Shown here: positions 43,474 to 51,142 of the stretch, one piece after another
Layout: each line of letters begins with the position of its first letter
Position numbering within the stretch: the stretch's first letter is position 1
Assembly (NCBI GenBank): GCA_965208275.1
Contig: OZ242331.1
Coordinates: 2,046,001 to 2,110,000, forward strand
Direction: 5' to 3'
Length of the DNA stretch: 64,000 nucleotides
Source: Bin5 sp022827195
GTDB lineage: Bacteria; Chloroflexota; Anaerolineae; Caldilineales; Caldilineaceae
Notes under the pieces: model-generated
The model's database searches: none
What the model was told of the DNA's origin: nothing
What the model saw: only the letters and a program-made list of their open reading frames with translations
Made by a program: the position numbers and the translations under genes

Positions 43474-44529
43474 ATGGCAGACTACAGAGCTGGTATCGTC
43501 GGCTGCGGACACATCGCCCAGGTTCACGCCGAAGGCTACCGGGCGACGCCCGGCGTAACACTCGTTGCCGCGGCAGACATCGTGCCTGAGGCCCTGCAGG
43601 CATTCGGCGAAAAGTGGGGAGTGGAGGGGCGCTACACGGACTACCGCGAGATGCTCGCGGGCGAGAAGCTGGACATCCTCAGCATATGCACGCGCAACAA
43701 TCAGCACGTCGAGCCGACGCTGGCCAGCGCCGACGCCGGCGTGCCCGCAGTCTACTGCGAAAAGCCGATGGCGATGAACCTGGAGCAGGCCGACCAGATG
43801 GTGAATGCCTGCCAACGGGCCGGTACAAAACTGATCGTGGACCACACGATGCGATTCGAAGCCAACTATGTTCATGTCCAGGAGCTGATAGACCAGGGAG
43901 CAATCGGAGAGCTGCTCACCGTTGAAGTGGCGACTATCGGCGACCTGGGGGAGCTAACGCACAACGCTACGCACAGTTTCGACACGCTGTGCATGTTCGG
44001 CGGCGAGCCGGAGTGGCTTTTCGCCGACCTGGAGCGCAATGTCGAACGCAACAACGAGAGAGAGGACCTGTTCGCGCTGGTGGGATTCGCAAACGGCGTT
44101 CGAGGAATGCTGACCTACGGCGGCTACACCAACTACCGCGACGAAGCATTCGTCTGGGAAGGAACCGATGGCCGCATCGAGGCCAGGGCGCGCAACGGCT
44201 GGCTGCCCAAGGTGCGCATCTGGACCCACAAACGTCCGGGCGATACCGAGTTTCGCGATGGCGAACCCATCCCCACGCGCGAAAACAGCCCCTACACGAA
44301 CGGTATCGCCGAGGTGGTGGCCTGCCTGAGCGAAGACCGCCAGTCCGTTTCGGACGGTAAGGCCGGCCGCCTTGCGCTGTCGATGACGATGGCCGCCTAC
44401 GAGTCACGGCGGCAGGGCGGGGTGCGCATCCGCTTCCCCTGCGACGTACGGGAATCGCCGCTGGACATGATGCTCGAAAGCGGAGAACTGCCGAGGATTT
44501 GGGGCCGCGGCATCAAGGAGTGGACATAG
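43474..44529 (+). CDS. Gfo/Idh/MocA family oxidoreductase 1
   Basis: A 351-residue NAD(P)-dependent oxidoreductase. The Rossmann motif is GIVGCGHIAQVHAEGY and the EKP signature is YCEKPMAMN. The C-terminal alpha/beta domain follows from about 130, with HSFDTLCMFGG. Substrates of the family are sugars, inositols and related polyols. GAGG lies about 9 nt before the ATG. Its stop codon lies within a 13-bp tandem duplication. Confidence 0.9.
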   Translation: MADYRAGIVGCGHIAQVHAEGYRATPGVTLVAAADIVPEALQAFGEKWGVEGRYTDYREMLAGEKLDILSICTRNNQHVEPTLASADAGVPAVYCEKPMAMNLEQADQMVNACQRAGTKLIVDHTMRFEANYVHVQELIDQGAIGELLTVEVATIGDLGELTHNATHSFDTLCMFGGEPEWLFADLERNVERNNEREDLFALVGFANGVRGMLTYGGYTNYRDEAFVWEGTDGRIEARARNGWLPKVRIWTHKRPGDTEFRDGEPIPTRENSPYTNGIAEVVACLSEDRQSVSDGKAGRLALSMTMAAYESRRQGGVRIRFPCDVRESPLDMMLESGELPRIWGRGIKEWT

Positions 44530-44549
44530 AAGAGGAACATAGAAGAGGA
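44524..44549 (+). repeat. Perfect 13-bp tandem duplication covering a stop codon and a ribosome-binding site
   Basis: ACATAGAAGAGGA occurs twice head-to-tail (44524-44536 and 44537-44549). The first copy contains the oxidoreductase TAG stop and both copies an AGAGGA Shine-Dalgarno core. The second one lies about 9 nt before the VOC gene ATG. It looks like a recent replication slip. Confidence 0.7.
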
Positions 44550-44557
44550 GTAGACTG

Positions 44558-44977
44558 ATGAGCCTTTTGCGCCACGTGGCATTGCGAACAAAGGACCTGG
44601 AGAGATCACGCGCCTTCTACGAAAAGGTGCTGGGCCTGAAGTTCCTGCGTTACGTCTACGACGAGAACTATCCGCCGGGCTGCTACCTTTCGGACGGCTC
44701 GGTCAACATGACGTTGATTCAGTATGTGGGCGAAGAGAGGCCGCCGTTCGAGCATGAAGGCGAGTACATTCACCTGGGTTTCATCGTCGAGGACCTGGAG
44801 GAGACCTATCATCTCCTGCGCGCCGAAGGGGCGGAGATCCTGGTTGAGGATGTGAAGGTGGAGAAAGCGTTCGACTACGACCATATTCCCGAGGGGTCGC
44901 TCAAAACAACCGACCCCGACGGCAATATCCTCGACATCACCGAGCGCAAAGATGAGTGGGACGGGGTCAAGCTTTAG
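44558..44977 (+). CDS. VOC (glyoxalase/dioxygenase superfamily) protein
   Basis: A 139-residue vicinal-oxygen-chelate protein with two beta-alpha-beta-beta-beta modules. Expected metal ligands are His6 (LLRHVALRTKDL), His in EYIHLGFIVEDL and Glu in GNILDITER. The family includes glyoxalases, epimerases and extradiol-type dioxygenases; the substrate is unknown. It sits in the middle of a catabolic operon, so lyase or isomerase activity is plausible. Confidence 0.85.
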   Translation: MSLLRHVALRTKDLERSRAFYEKVLGLKFLRYVYDENYPPGCYLSDGSVNMTLIQYVGEERPPFEHEGEYIHLGFIVEDLEETYHLLRAEGAEILVEDVKVEKAFDYDHIPEGSLKTTDPDGNILDITERKDEWDGVKL

Positions 44978-44996
44978 GAAGACAGTCCGGAGAGGG

Positions 44997-45017
44997 ACGC
45001 CGAGTCCGAATCGGCGT
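44997..45017 (+). promoter_or_regulatory. 7-bp hairpin between the VOC and FAH genes
   Basis: ACGCCGA (44997-45003) pairs perfectly with TCGGCGT (45011-45017) around a 7-nt loop. It lies in the 147-nt gap between the VOC and FAH-family genes. There is no T-tract, so it is probably an intercistronic stabiliser. Confidence 0.35.
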
Positions 45018-45124
45018 AGAAATGTAAGGAGAATCGAGTGACGCGCTGATCGGCGGCGGGATGGCCGGAAGTCGCGCGGGCGGGCATCTATCGGTCAACC
45101 AACAAACTGCGGAGGCATTCATTC

Positions 45125-46012
45125 ATGAGAATCGTCCTGTTTGAACACGAGGACCACACGCACGTCGGCATTGCAACCAACTTCGGAATTCTGGATTTCA
45201 CGCGCGCTTTTCAGGCGCAGCAGCTGATCCAGCACGGCCGGGAGTGCCCGGAGCATGTTACGGACATGGTGGCGCTGATGCGCGCCGGTCTCTTCAACCG
45301 AGAGACGTTTGAATCGGCGATGATGTTTGTTGCCGAGCATCACCTGGAAGCTGCAATGACTGTGACCGATGCCAAGCTGCGAACGCCGATCCCGCAGCCA
45401 GGCAAGCTGGTGGCGCTGGGCGGCAATTTTTCGCACCCGGGCGAAGAGGACCCGGACGAGCCGCCGCTCTTCTTCAAGCCGACCTCCTCGATCATCGGCC
45501 CGGACGAGCCGATCGTTTTCCGGCGCGGCCTGGAGGTTGCCGAACCGGAGATCGAGCTGACCGTCATCATAGGAAAGCAGGGCAGCCACATCTCGCAGGC
45601 CGACGCGATGGAACACGTGGCCGGCTATACCCTGCTCAACGACATGACCGCGCGCGACCTGCAGAATGTCGCTTTCGAGGTGCAGCGTCCGTGGTCCTAT
45701 ACCAAGGCTATCGACACATTCACGCCGATCGGGCCGCACGTCGTTTTGCGGGACGCGGTGAAAGACCCGCACAACTTGGCAATGACGATGCGCGTCAACG
45801 GCGAAGAGATTGAACACGCCAATACGAACACGATGCTTTTTCAGGTCCCCGTCCTGATCGAGTATATCAGCCAGTACATGACGCTGGAGCCTGGTGACAT
45901 CATCGCGACGGGCACACCAGTGCATCCGCCGGGGCTGAAACCGGGCGACACGGTCGAGCTGGAAATTGAAGAGATTGGGGTCCTGAGCAACCCGGTTGTT
46001 GCCGACAGCTGA
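45125..46012 (+). CDS. Fumarylacetoacetate hydrolase (FAH) family protein
   Basis: A 295-residue FAH-domain enzyme. The metal triad is Glu-x-Glu in AEPEIELTVIIG and Asp in LNDMTARDLQ, with FKPTSSIIGP and TGTPVHPPGLKPGD as further hallmarks. Members cleave or hydrate keto acids (acylpyruvate hydrolase, 2-keto-3-deoxy-L-fuconate or oxopent-4-enoate type). A sugar-acid end-product step fits the operon. GGAGG lies about 8 nt before the ATG. Confidence 0.9.
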   Translation: MRIVLFEHEDHTHVGIATNFGILDFTRAFQAQQLIQHGRECPEHVTDMVALMRAGLFNRETFESAMMFVAEHHLEAAMTVTDAKLRTPIPQPGKLVALGGNFSHPGEEDPDEPPLFFKPTSSIIGPDEPIVFRRGLEVAEPEIELTVIIGKQGSHISQADAMEHVAGYTLLNDMTARDLQNVAFEVQRPWSYTKAIDTFTPIGPHVVLRDAVKDPHNLAMTMRVNGEEIEHANTNTMLFQVPVLIEYISQYMTLEPGDIIATGTPVHPPGLKPGDTVELEIEEIGVLSNPVVADS

Positions 46013-46028
46013 AACGGGAGGGCGAACA

Positions 46029-47237
46029 TTGCCTAGCTTAGAAGTCGCAGGCGGCGTTGAGCGGTCGGAAGAGTCGCTGATGCAGGCGCCGATCGATCTG
46101 GCGGCCCTGGGGATAGAAGCATCGCAGATCGAGCAGCGCCAGGTCGGGTTCTGGGTGGAGGAAAGGCCGGCCGGCGGCGAGGCGGTCAACCTTCCGGCGC
46201 AGGTCGAGCTGCCGCCAGGCGGCGCGGGTCGGTCGGTTCTGACCTGGCTGGCGCCTGGCGCCGTAGCGACGCCGCGGCGGGTAGAGCTCAAAATCACGGC
46301 GCGAGAGGAGGGGGGGACGCCGCCGTTCCCGGCCGTCCAGGTCTTGCCGGACGTGAACGACCGCGTCTGGGTGCGTTGCCGCGGCCGCGATCTGCTCGGG
46401 TACTACCACGGCGGGAGCTACCGCAAGCCGTTCTTTTATCCGGTCAACGGGCCGGGCGGCAGCTCGTTGACGCGCCTGGGGCACCCGCGCGATTTCAGCG
46501 GCGGCCACGACCATCACCGTTCGCTCTGGGTCGAGCATGAGATCGTGAACAACGTCAGCTTTGAGACGGAGCACCTGCACTTCTTTGCCGGTACCGACTC
46601 GCGGCTGGTCGGCATCGGACGCATCGCGCAACGCCAATTCCTGAGGCAGGAGGATGGCCCGGTCTTCGCGCGGTTGGAGATGGCGTTGGACTGGATGAGC
46701 CATGAGGAGAGGGCGCTGCTGAGCGAGAGGCGTTGTGTGCGGGTCTATCCGCTCGCGGGCGGCGAGCAGCTGATCGACTTTGATCTGACTTTAGAGCCTC
46801 AGGTCGAGCAGGTGACGTTCGGGCAGTCCACCTTCGGAATCCTCGCCGCGCGCGTGGCCCACTCGCTGGAGGTGATGCGCGGCGGCGGGCGCATCCTCAA
46901 CGCGCGCGGCGAGTTGAACGAGGCGGAGGTGCATCGCCGGCAGGCGGAGTGGTGCGACTATTCCGGACCGGTCAGCGAGAGCGAGACGAATGGTATTGCG
47001 ATTCTCGGCCACCCGGAAAACCTCCACTTCCCCAACTACTGGCATGTGCGCGACGACGGCTGGATGTGCGCTGCGCCGTTCGCGCGCCATGCCAAAACGA
47101 TCAACAGAGACGAGACGCTGCGATTTCGGTTTCGGGTCTTTGTCCACGACGGCGACGACCCTGACCGCATCGCGGCGCGCTTCGAGGAGTTTGCGCGCCC
47201 GCCGAAGATCGCGCTGTCCACAGGGTCCGAAGGCTGA
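46029..47237 (+). CDS. DUF6807 (PmoA-like) family protein
   Basis: A 402-residue protein. A variable N-terminal beta domain (about 1-100) is followed by the DUF6807/PmoA-type domain: RKPFFYPVNGPGG, SSLTR, then GGHDHHRSLWVEH with the conserved His cluster, and YWHVRDDGWMC near the end. The name refers to a loose methane-oxygenase label; this protein is soluble and unlikely to oxidise methane. It is probably a sugar-related beta-sandwich enzyme. The start is TTG at 46029, set by GGGAGGG 6 nt upstream; an ATG at 45996 would overlap the FAH gene and has no ribosome-binding site. Confidence 0.75.
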   Translation: MPSLEVAGGVERSEESLMQAPIDLAALGIEASQIEQRQVGFWVEERPAGGEAVNLPAQVELPPGGAGRSVLTWLAPGAVATPRRVELKITAREEGGTPPFPAVQVLPDVNDRVWVRCRGRDLLGYYHGGSYRKPFFYPVNGPGGSSLTRLGHPRDFSGGHDHHRSLWVEHEIVNNVSFETEHLHFFAGTDSRLVGIGRIAQRQFLRQEDGPVFARLEMALDWMSHEERALLSERRCVRVYPLAGGEQLIDFDLTLEPQVEQVTFGQSTFGILAARVAHSLEVMRGGGRILNARGELNEAEVHRRQAEWCDYSGPVSESETNGIAILGHPENLHFPNYWHVRDDGWMCAAPFARHAKTINRDETLRFRFRVFVHDGDDPDRIAARFEEFARPPKIALSTGSEG

Positions 47238-47260
47238 GCAGCCGCAAGAGGCAGGTCGAT

Positions 47261-48070
47261 ATGACGCAGCACAATCTGACGCTGGGGGCAATCTACCCCG
47301 ACGACATGTGGATCGATAGCGACATAAATCGCATGCTGGACGAGTTTCGCAAATTCCTGCCGCAGCATGTGCCGATGGTTACGGTCCGCACGCACGTGCC
47401 GATGTTCCTGGAGGAGGACGGTGAGCCGGAGGACGATGCCAGCGTCGAGCTGGGCAGGTGGCTGGCGGAAAACGGGGATATCGAAACGGCTGCGGCGCGT
47501 CTGATGCGGCTCGAGCCCAGCCTGTTCGCCTACTACTGCACGACGGCAAGCTTCGTTTCGGGCGTGGCCGGCGACGAGGCGCTGAAGCAGCGGGTGGAGG
47601 ACGCGACGGGGCTGCCGTGCACGACGGCGAGCAGCGCGATCGTGTGCGCGCTGCGCCATTTGGGCATCAGCCGGGTGGCGACCGCCTCGCCGTACATGGA
47701 GGACGTGAACCGGGCGCTGGGCCGCTACCTGGCGGAGTGCGACATCGAGGTGGTGAACAGCAACCCGCTGCACCGCCTGCAGGACCACGGAATCGTGCCG
47801 CCGTCAACCATTCGCGAGGCCGCGCGCATGGCTGACGTGCCCGAGGCGGAGGCAATTCTGATCAGCTGCACCGGCCAGAAGACGGCCGACTTTATCACCG
47901 ACCTGGAAGAGGAGATCGGCAAGCCGGTGATTACCTCCAACCAGGCGACCGGCTGGCAGGCTCTCAATATGCTCGGCGTCGAGCCCTGCCTGCCGCGACG
48001 CGGTACACTATTCGAAAAAAGATCGGACACAAACAACTCGAGGAACGAACCGCATGGCCCGGAAAATTGA
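47261..48070 (+). CDS. Maleate isomerase / Asp-Glu racemase superfamily protein
   Basis: A 269-residue protein of the maleate cis-trans isomerase group. Both catalytic Cys are visible: Cys93 in AYYCTTASFVSG and Cys203 in ILISCTGQKTAD. CTTASSAIVCALRHLG is typical of the family. It probably isomerises or racemises a dicarboxylate or related acid. Its 3' end overlaps the second DUF3830 gene by 17 bp, and DUF3830 genes are often found next to such isomerases. Confidence 0.84.
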   Translation: MTQHNLTLGAIYPDDMWIDSDINRMLDEFRKFLPQHVPMVTVRTHVPMFLEEDGEPEDDASVELGRWLAENGDIETAAARLMRLEPSLFAYYCTTASFVSGVAGDEALKQRVEDATGLPCTTASSAIVCALRHLGISRVATASPYMEDVNRALGRYLAECDIEVVNSNPLHRLQDHGIVPPSTIREAARMADVPEAEAILISCTGQKTADFITDLEEEIGKPVITSNQATGWQALNMLGVEPCLPRRGTLFEKRSDTNNSRNEPHGPEN

Positions 48071-48539
48071 GATCTCATTTGAAAAACACAGTGCCCGCGC
48101 CGTGGCTGAACTGGCCGACGACGCCGCGCCTCTGACGGCCGATGCGGTCTGGAACGCACTGCCGCTGTCGGGCGCGGCCTATCATGCCAAGTGGGCCAAC
48201 AACGAAGTGTACATTCTGACGCCGCCGTTCGCCGAGCAGGAACCGGGAAAAGAGAATGCCACGGTTTTCCCGATTCCCGGCGACATTCTCTATCTGCCGG
48301 TGCCCAAGGGGACTGTGGTCATGCCCGAAATGCTGGAGCAGTGCCGCAGAACGGGCCTGATCGACCTTGCCATCTTCTACGGGCGGGACAACTACCTGCT
48401 GGGGCCGGACGGTCACATGCCGGGGAACCTGTTCGCCACCATCACAGAGGGGCTTGAGGAATTGGCCGCGACGTGCCAGGACCTTTGGCGCAACGGCGCA
48501 GGCGACGAACGCATGACCTTCAGCCGGCTTGAGGAGTAA
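48054..48539 (+). CDS. DUF3830 family protein (cyclophilin-like), copy 2
   Basis: A 161-residue paralog of the protein at 39582, with the same segments: VWNALPLSGAAYHAKWAN, EVYILTPPF, EPGKENATVFPIPGDILYL, FYGRDNYLLGPDG and PGNLFATITEGLEEL. It starts inside the isomerase gene, so translation is coupled. It is the last gene of the 9-kb operon and is followed by the shared terminator. Confidence 0.85.
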   Translation: MARKIEISFEKHSARAVAELADDAAPLTADAVWNALPLSGAAYHAKWANNEVYILTPPFAEQEPGKENATVFPIPGDILYLPVPKGTVVMPEMLEQCRRTGLIDLAIFYGRDNYLLGPDGHMPGNLFATITEGLEELAATCQDLWRNGAGDERMTFSRLEE

Positions 48540-48561
48540 CCGGCTTTCCCTTCGAAAACTA

Positions 48562-48591
48562 CCGGCGGACCGAATAGACTCGGTCCGCCGG
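48562..48591. terminator. Bidirectional terminator with a perfect 12-bp stem
   Basis: CCGGCGGACCGA (48562-48573) pairs with TCGGTCCGCCGG (48580-48591) around the 6-nt loop ATAGAC. It sits in the 64 bp between the converging DUF3830 (+) and PIG-L (-) stop codons. A CCTTCTCC follows on the plus strand. Position and symmetry suit termination from both sides. Confidence 0.75.
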
Positions 48592-48603
48592 CCTTCTCCG
48601 GAC

Positions 48604-49518
48604 TCAGTCCTCGTACATCTCTTTGGTCATCCGATGGCGCGATGTAAATGAGGCATCCGGCGGCAGCGGCATCAAGCCGCCCACCATTTCGCTGCGCCGT
48701 CCCATGTGGGCCGACTGCGGCTCGGTTATGCGCGCCAGTTCGGCGTCAGTGATCGGGAGCGTGTAGCGGACAAGGGGCGTGAAGCGCTGAAACTGCTCGG
48801 CGTAGGCGACGAGGGCCTTGTTGCCGTAATGCCCGTCTGACGATTCGGCGCGCTTGCGGGCATACGCGCCGCCGTAGTACTGGCTGGCGATCTCGTCCAG
48901 GGCGCGCACCTTCTTGTCGATCACGTCGGTGATGTCGATGTACACGTCGGCGCGGGCGGTCCCGGCGTATTCCAGACTGTCGTTGCCGACGTAGGCCATC
49001 GGGTTCATGAAATAGATGCAGGGAATGGGATGACGCTCCTGGCGGCCGCGGCCCGAGCCCTGCGCCTGCTGCCAGGCGTAGAGCGCGCACTGGCCGGTCG
49101 AGCCGTGCATCTTGAAGCCGCCGCTCTCGAACGGCTGGTGCGTGATCATAAGGTCGGGCTTGACCGCGCGAATCACCTCGGCGATGGCGTCGATCTTGTC
49201 CTGCGTGACAAGAACGTCGTCGTCCTCAAAGCCGAGGTCGCGCACGTCGTCGAAGCCGAGTGTCCGGCACGCCCGCCGCACCTCCTCCAGCTTCTCCTCG
49301 ACCGCCTGTGCGACGAACTGCTCCACGTCCAGATCGGCGCCGGCCCGGCGCTTCTGCTCGCCAAGCTCCCAGTGGTGGGAGCGCACGCCCGTTGTAAGAA
49401 TGGCCGCGGTTACGCTGTCGCCCTGGTCGACGTGGTGGGCGAGTGTGCCGCCGGCCATATCGAAGCTGTCGGCCGGATGCGCCGCGACCAGAAGAATCTG
49501 TATCGGTCTGCTTGCCAT
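48604..49518 (-). CDS. PIG-L family deacetylase with an altered HPDD motif
   Basis: A 304-residue LmbE/PIG-L-type zinc hydrolase. The first zinc motif reads AAHPADSFDMAGGT: the His and the second Asp are kept, but the first Asp, the general base in MshB, is Ala. The third ligand is likely His in FKMHGSTGQCAL. GGGAG lies before the ATG at 49518; a longer frame to 49566 has no such site. Members deacetylate GlcNAc-containing compounds; whether this one does is open. Confidence 0.8.
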   Translation of the reverse strand: MASRPIQILLVAAHPADSFDMAGGTLAHHVDQGDSVTAAILTTGVRSHHWELGEQKRRAGADLDVEQFVAQAVEEKLEEVRRACRTLGFDDVRDLGFEDDDVLVTQDKIDAIAEVIRAVKPDLMITHQPFESGGFKMHGSTGQCALYAWQQAQGSGRGRQERHPIPCIYFMNPMAYVGNDSLEYAGTARADVYIDITDVIDKKVRALDEIASQYYGGAYARKRAESSDGHYGNKALVAYAEQFQRFTPLVRYTLPITDAELARITEPQSAHMGRRSEMVGGLMPLPPDASFTSRHRMTKEMYED

Positions 49519-49562
49519 GAAGGACTCCCTTGACGTGGATGGGCCTTGCGCGGCCTTGCGGC

Positions 49563-51122
49563 TCAATTGAGCGGTGGGAAGAATGTGAGATCGGCCCCGA
49601 AGTTGGACATGGCCGCCACGGAGTCGCCGCGCAGCTGCACGCCAATCTCGCGCGTCCGGTGCTTCAATACGATTTTCGACTCAGCCAGGTTGAATTCGAT
49701 CGCAACCCATCGATTCAGTTGCGGGCGGCTCAAAACAAGGTAGCCGTTGCTCCACTGGTGCCCGCTCCCGATCCCGTCTACCCTGACCGAATCGGGCGTA
49801 ACCCAGGTGGGTATACGGACGTAGAGCGGGCCCGGTCGTTTGACGCGCACGCGCAGGCTCCCGTTTGTATACGGGGACTCAACCGCAACCGCGTCTGTTT
49901 CTCGATCGAAGAGCAGGTGCACCCAGTGCCCGGCTTCGTCCGACACCACCGTTTGACGCATTGCTTCGCACAGTGAAGCCACTGCCCCGCCGACAATGTC
50001 CATGTTGAAGCTGATCCTCGTCGCGTCCAGCGGCTTATGGCCGTAGGGCGCGGGAAAGCCAAATGCGCCAAGATGACGCGCGGCGACATCCCTTTTGCCA
50101 TCCTCGTCTTGCGGGTTGTCAGGCTCGCGAATGAAAGAGGTGTCGCGCAGCTGCGAAGGCAGCAGATGGCAGCGCAGAATCCTTTCGGCGTCCTCAAAAT
50201 ATGCTGGATACCCCCACTTCCCCAGAATCAGCGCCGTCTCGACGATGTCGCCCGTGTTGTTGACCTCGCCACGGTCCGGGTCGACGCGGTCGGCGCTGCT
50301 TTCGATGACCCAGCCGATCTCGTCGCGGATCTCGTTCAGTCCGTTGTCGTAAAATGCCCTCACCCTCTCCATCAAAGGCGCGTCTCGGTTCAGATCGGCC
50401 AGCTGGGCCAATGATGAAAGTACGCAAGTTGTCGAATGTGTATGCGTGCCGAAAGACTCACGGTCGTATCCGCCGCCGGGCAGGAAGAACTCGTCGGTGG
50501 CCTTACGCGCCAGCTCCAGTGCCAGGTCGAGCGCGCCCTTGCAACCCGTGTAGCGATGCAGCTTTACAAGCGGGCCGATCGCGCGGGCCAGGCCGGCAAC
50601 GAATGTCGTGGAATGGAAGTCGATCTCGTCGCCCAGGGCGGCCCTGTCCCACCCTTGTTCCCGGTCCCACAGCCGCTGGATCGCCTCGATGCTTGCTTCG
50701 GCCGTTGCCAGGGCCTGCTCGGAGCCGCGGAAGCGGGCCAGCGCGTAGAGGGCGTGAAAGCCCTCGCGTACATCGTGGGGAGAGAAGTGCTTGAGCCTGC
50801 CGCCGATGCGGTCGCGGTTGAGCGGCAGCGAATGTTCGCCGGAGTAGGACAAAAAGGCGGCGCGCGCGTGCCGGTCGATACAGCCCTCGTCGATATAGAC
50901 GCCGGCTGCGTCTTCGGCGCTCAGGAGCGCGTTCAGATGACGCCCCGGAACATGGGACTCGTTATGCGTCGAGCTGAAACTCAGCCTCGCTTCCGGCCAC
51001 ACCTGCGAACCGAAAAAGGGAACGTCATCGTCATCGGCGTTGAAGACGGAACACATCGTCCGGCAGCCCAGCCGGATCGCTTCTCTGATATCCGCCGTGT
51101 TGACGTCGGCAAGCATCGTCAC
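49563..51122 (-). CDS. GH127-like (beta-L-arabinofuranosidase type) protein
   Basis: A 519-residue protein with an (alpha/alpha)6-barrel-like helical body (about 80-400, DVREGFHALYALARF, HSTTCVLSSLAQLADL, GDIVETALILGKWG) and a C-terminal beta-sandwich. That sandwich shows the GH127 pattern LYVRIPTWV, VRVDG, and GYLVLSRPQLNRWVAIEF. The Cys/Glu active-site set of GH127 cannot be assigned confidently; the barrel may instead be of the AGE/rhamnogalacturonyl type. A GTG at 51122 has GGAG 6 nt upstream and is preferred. It follows GHL paralog 4 by 20 nt. Confidence 0.66.
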   Translation of the reverse strand: MTMLADVNTADIREAIRLGCRTMCSVFNADDDDVPFFGSQVWPEARLSFSSTHNESHVPGRHLNALLSAEDAAGVYIDEGCIDRHARAAFLSYSGEHSLPLNRDRIGGRLKHFSPHDVREGFHALYALARFRGSEQALATAEASIEAIQRLWDREQGWDRAALGDEIDFHSTTFVAGLARAIGPLVKLHRYTGCKGALDLALELARKATDEFFLPGGGYDRESFGTHTHSTTCVLSSLAQLADLNRDAPLMERVRAFYDNGLNEIRDEIGWVIESSADRVDPDRGEVNNTGDIVETALILGKWGYPAYFEDAERILRCHLLPSQLRDTSFIREPDNPQDEDGKRDVAARHLGAFGFPAPYGHKPLDATRISFNMDIVGGAVASLCEAMRQTVVSDEAGHWVHLLFDRETDAVAVESPYTNGSLRVRVKRPGPLYVRIPTWVTPDSVRVDGIGSGHQWSNGYLVLSRPQLNRWVAIEFNLAESKIVLKHRTREIGVQLRGDSVAAMSNFGADLTFFPPLN

Positions 51123-51142
51123 CTGATTCTCCTTGATTTGAC

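Noticed and set aside
45996..46028. ATG start for the DUF6807 gene inside the FAH gene
   Set aside because: No ribosome-binding site there; TTG at 46029 has GGGAGGG at ideal spacing.
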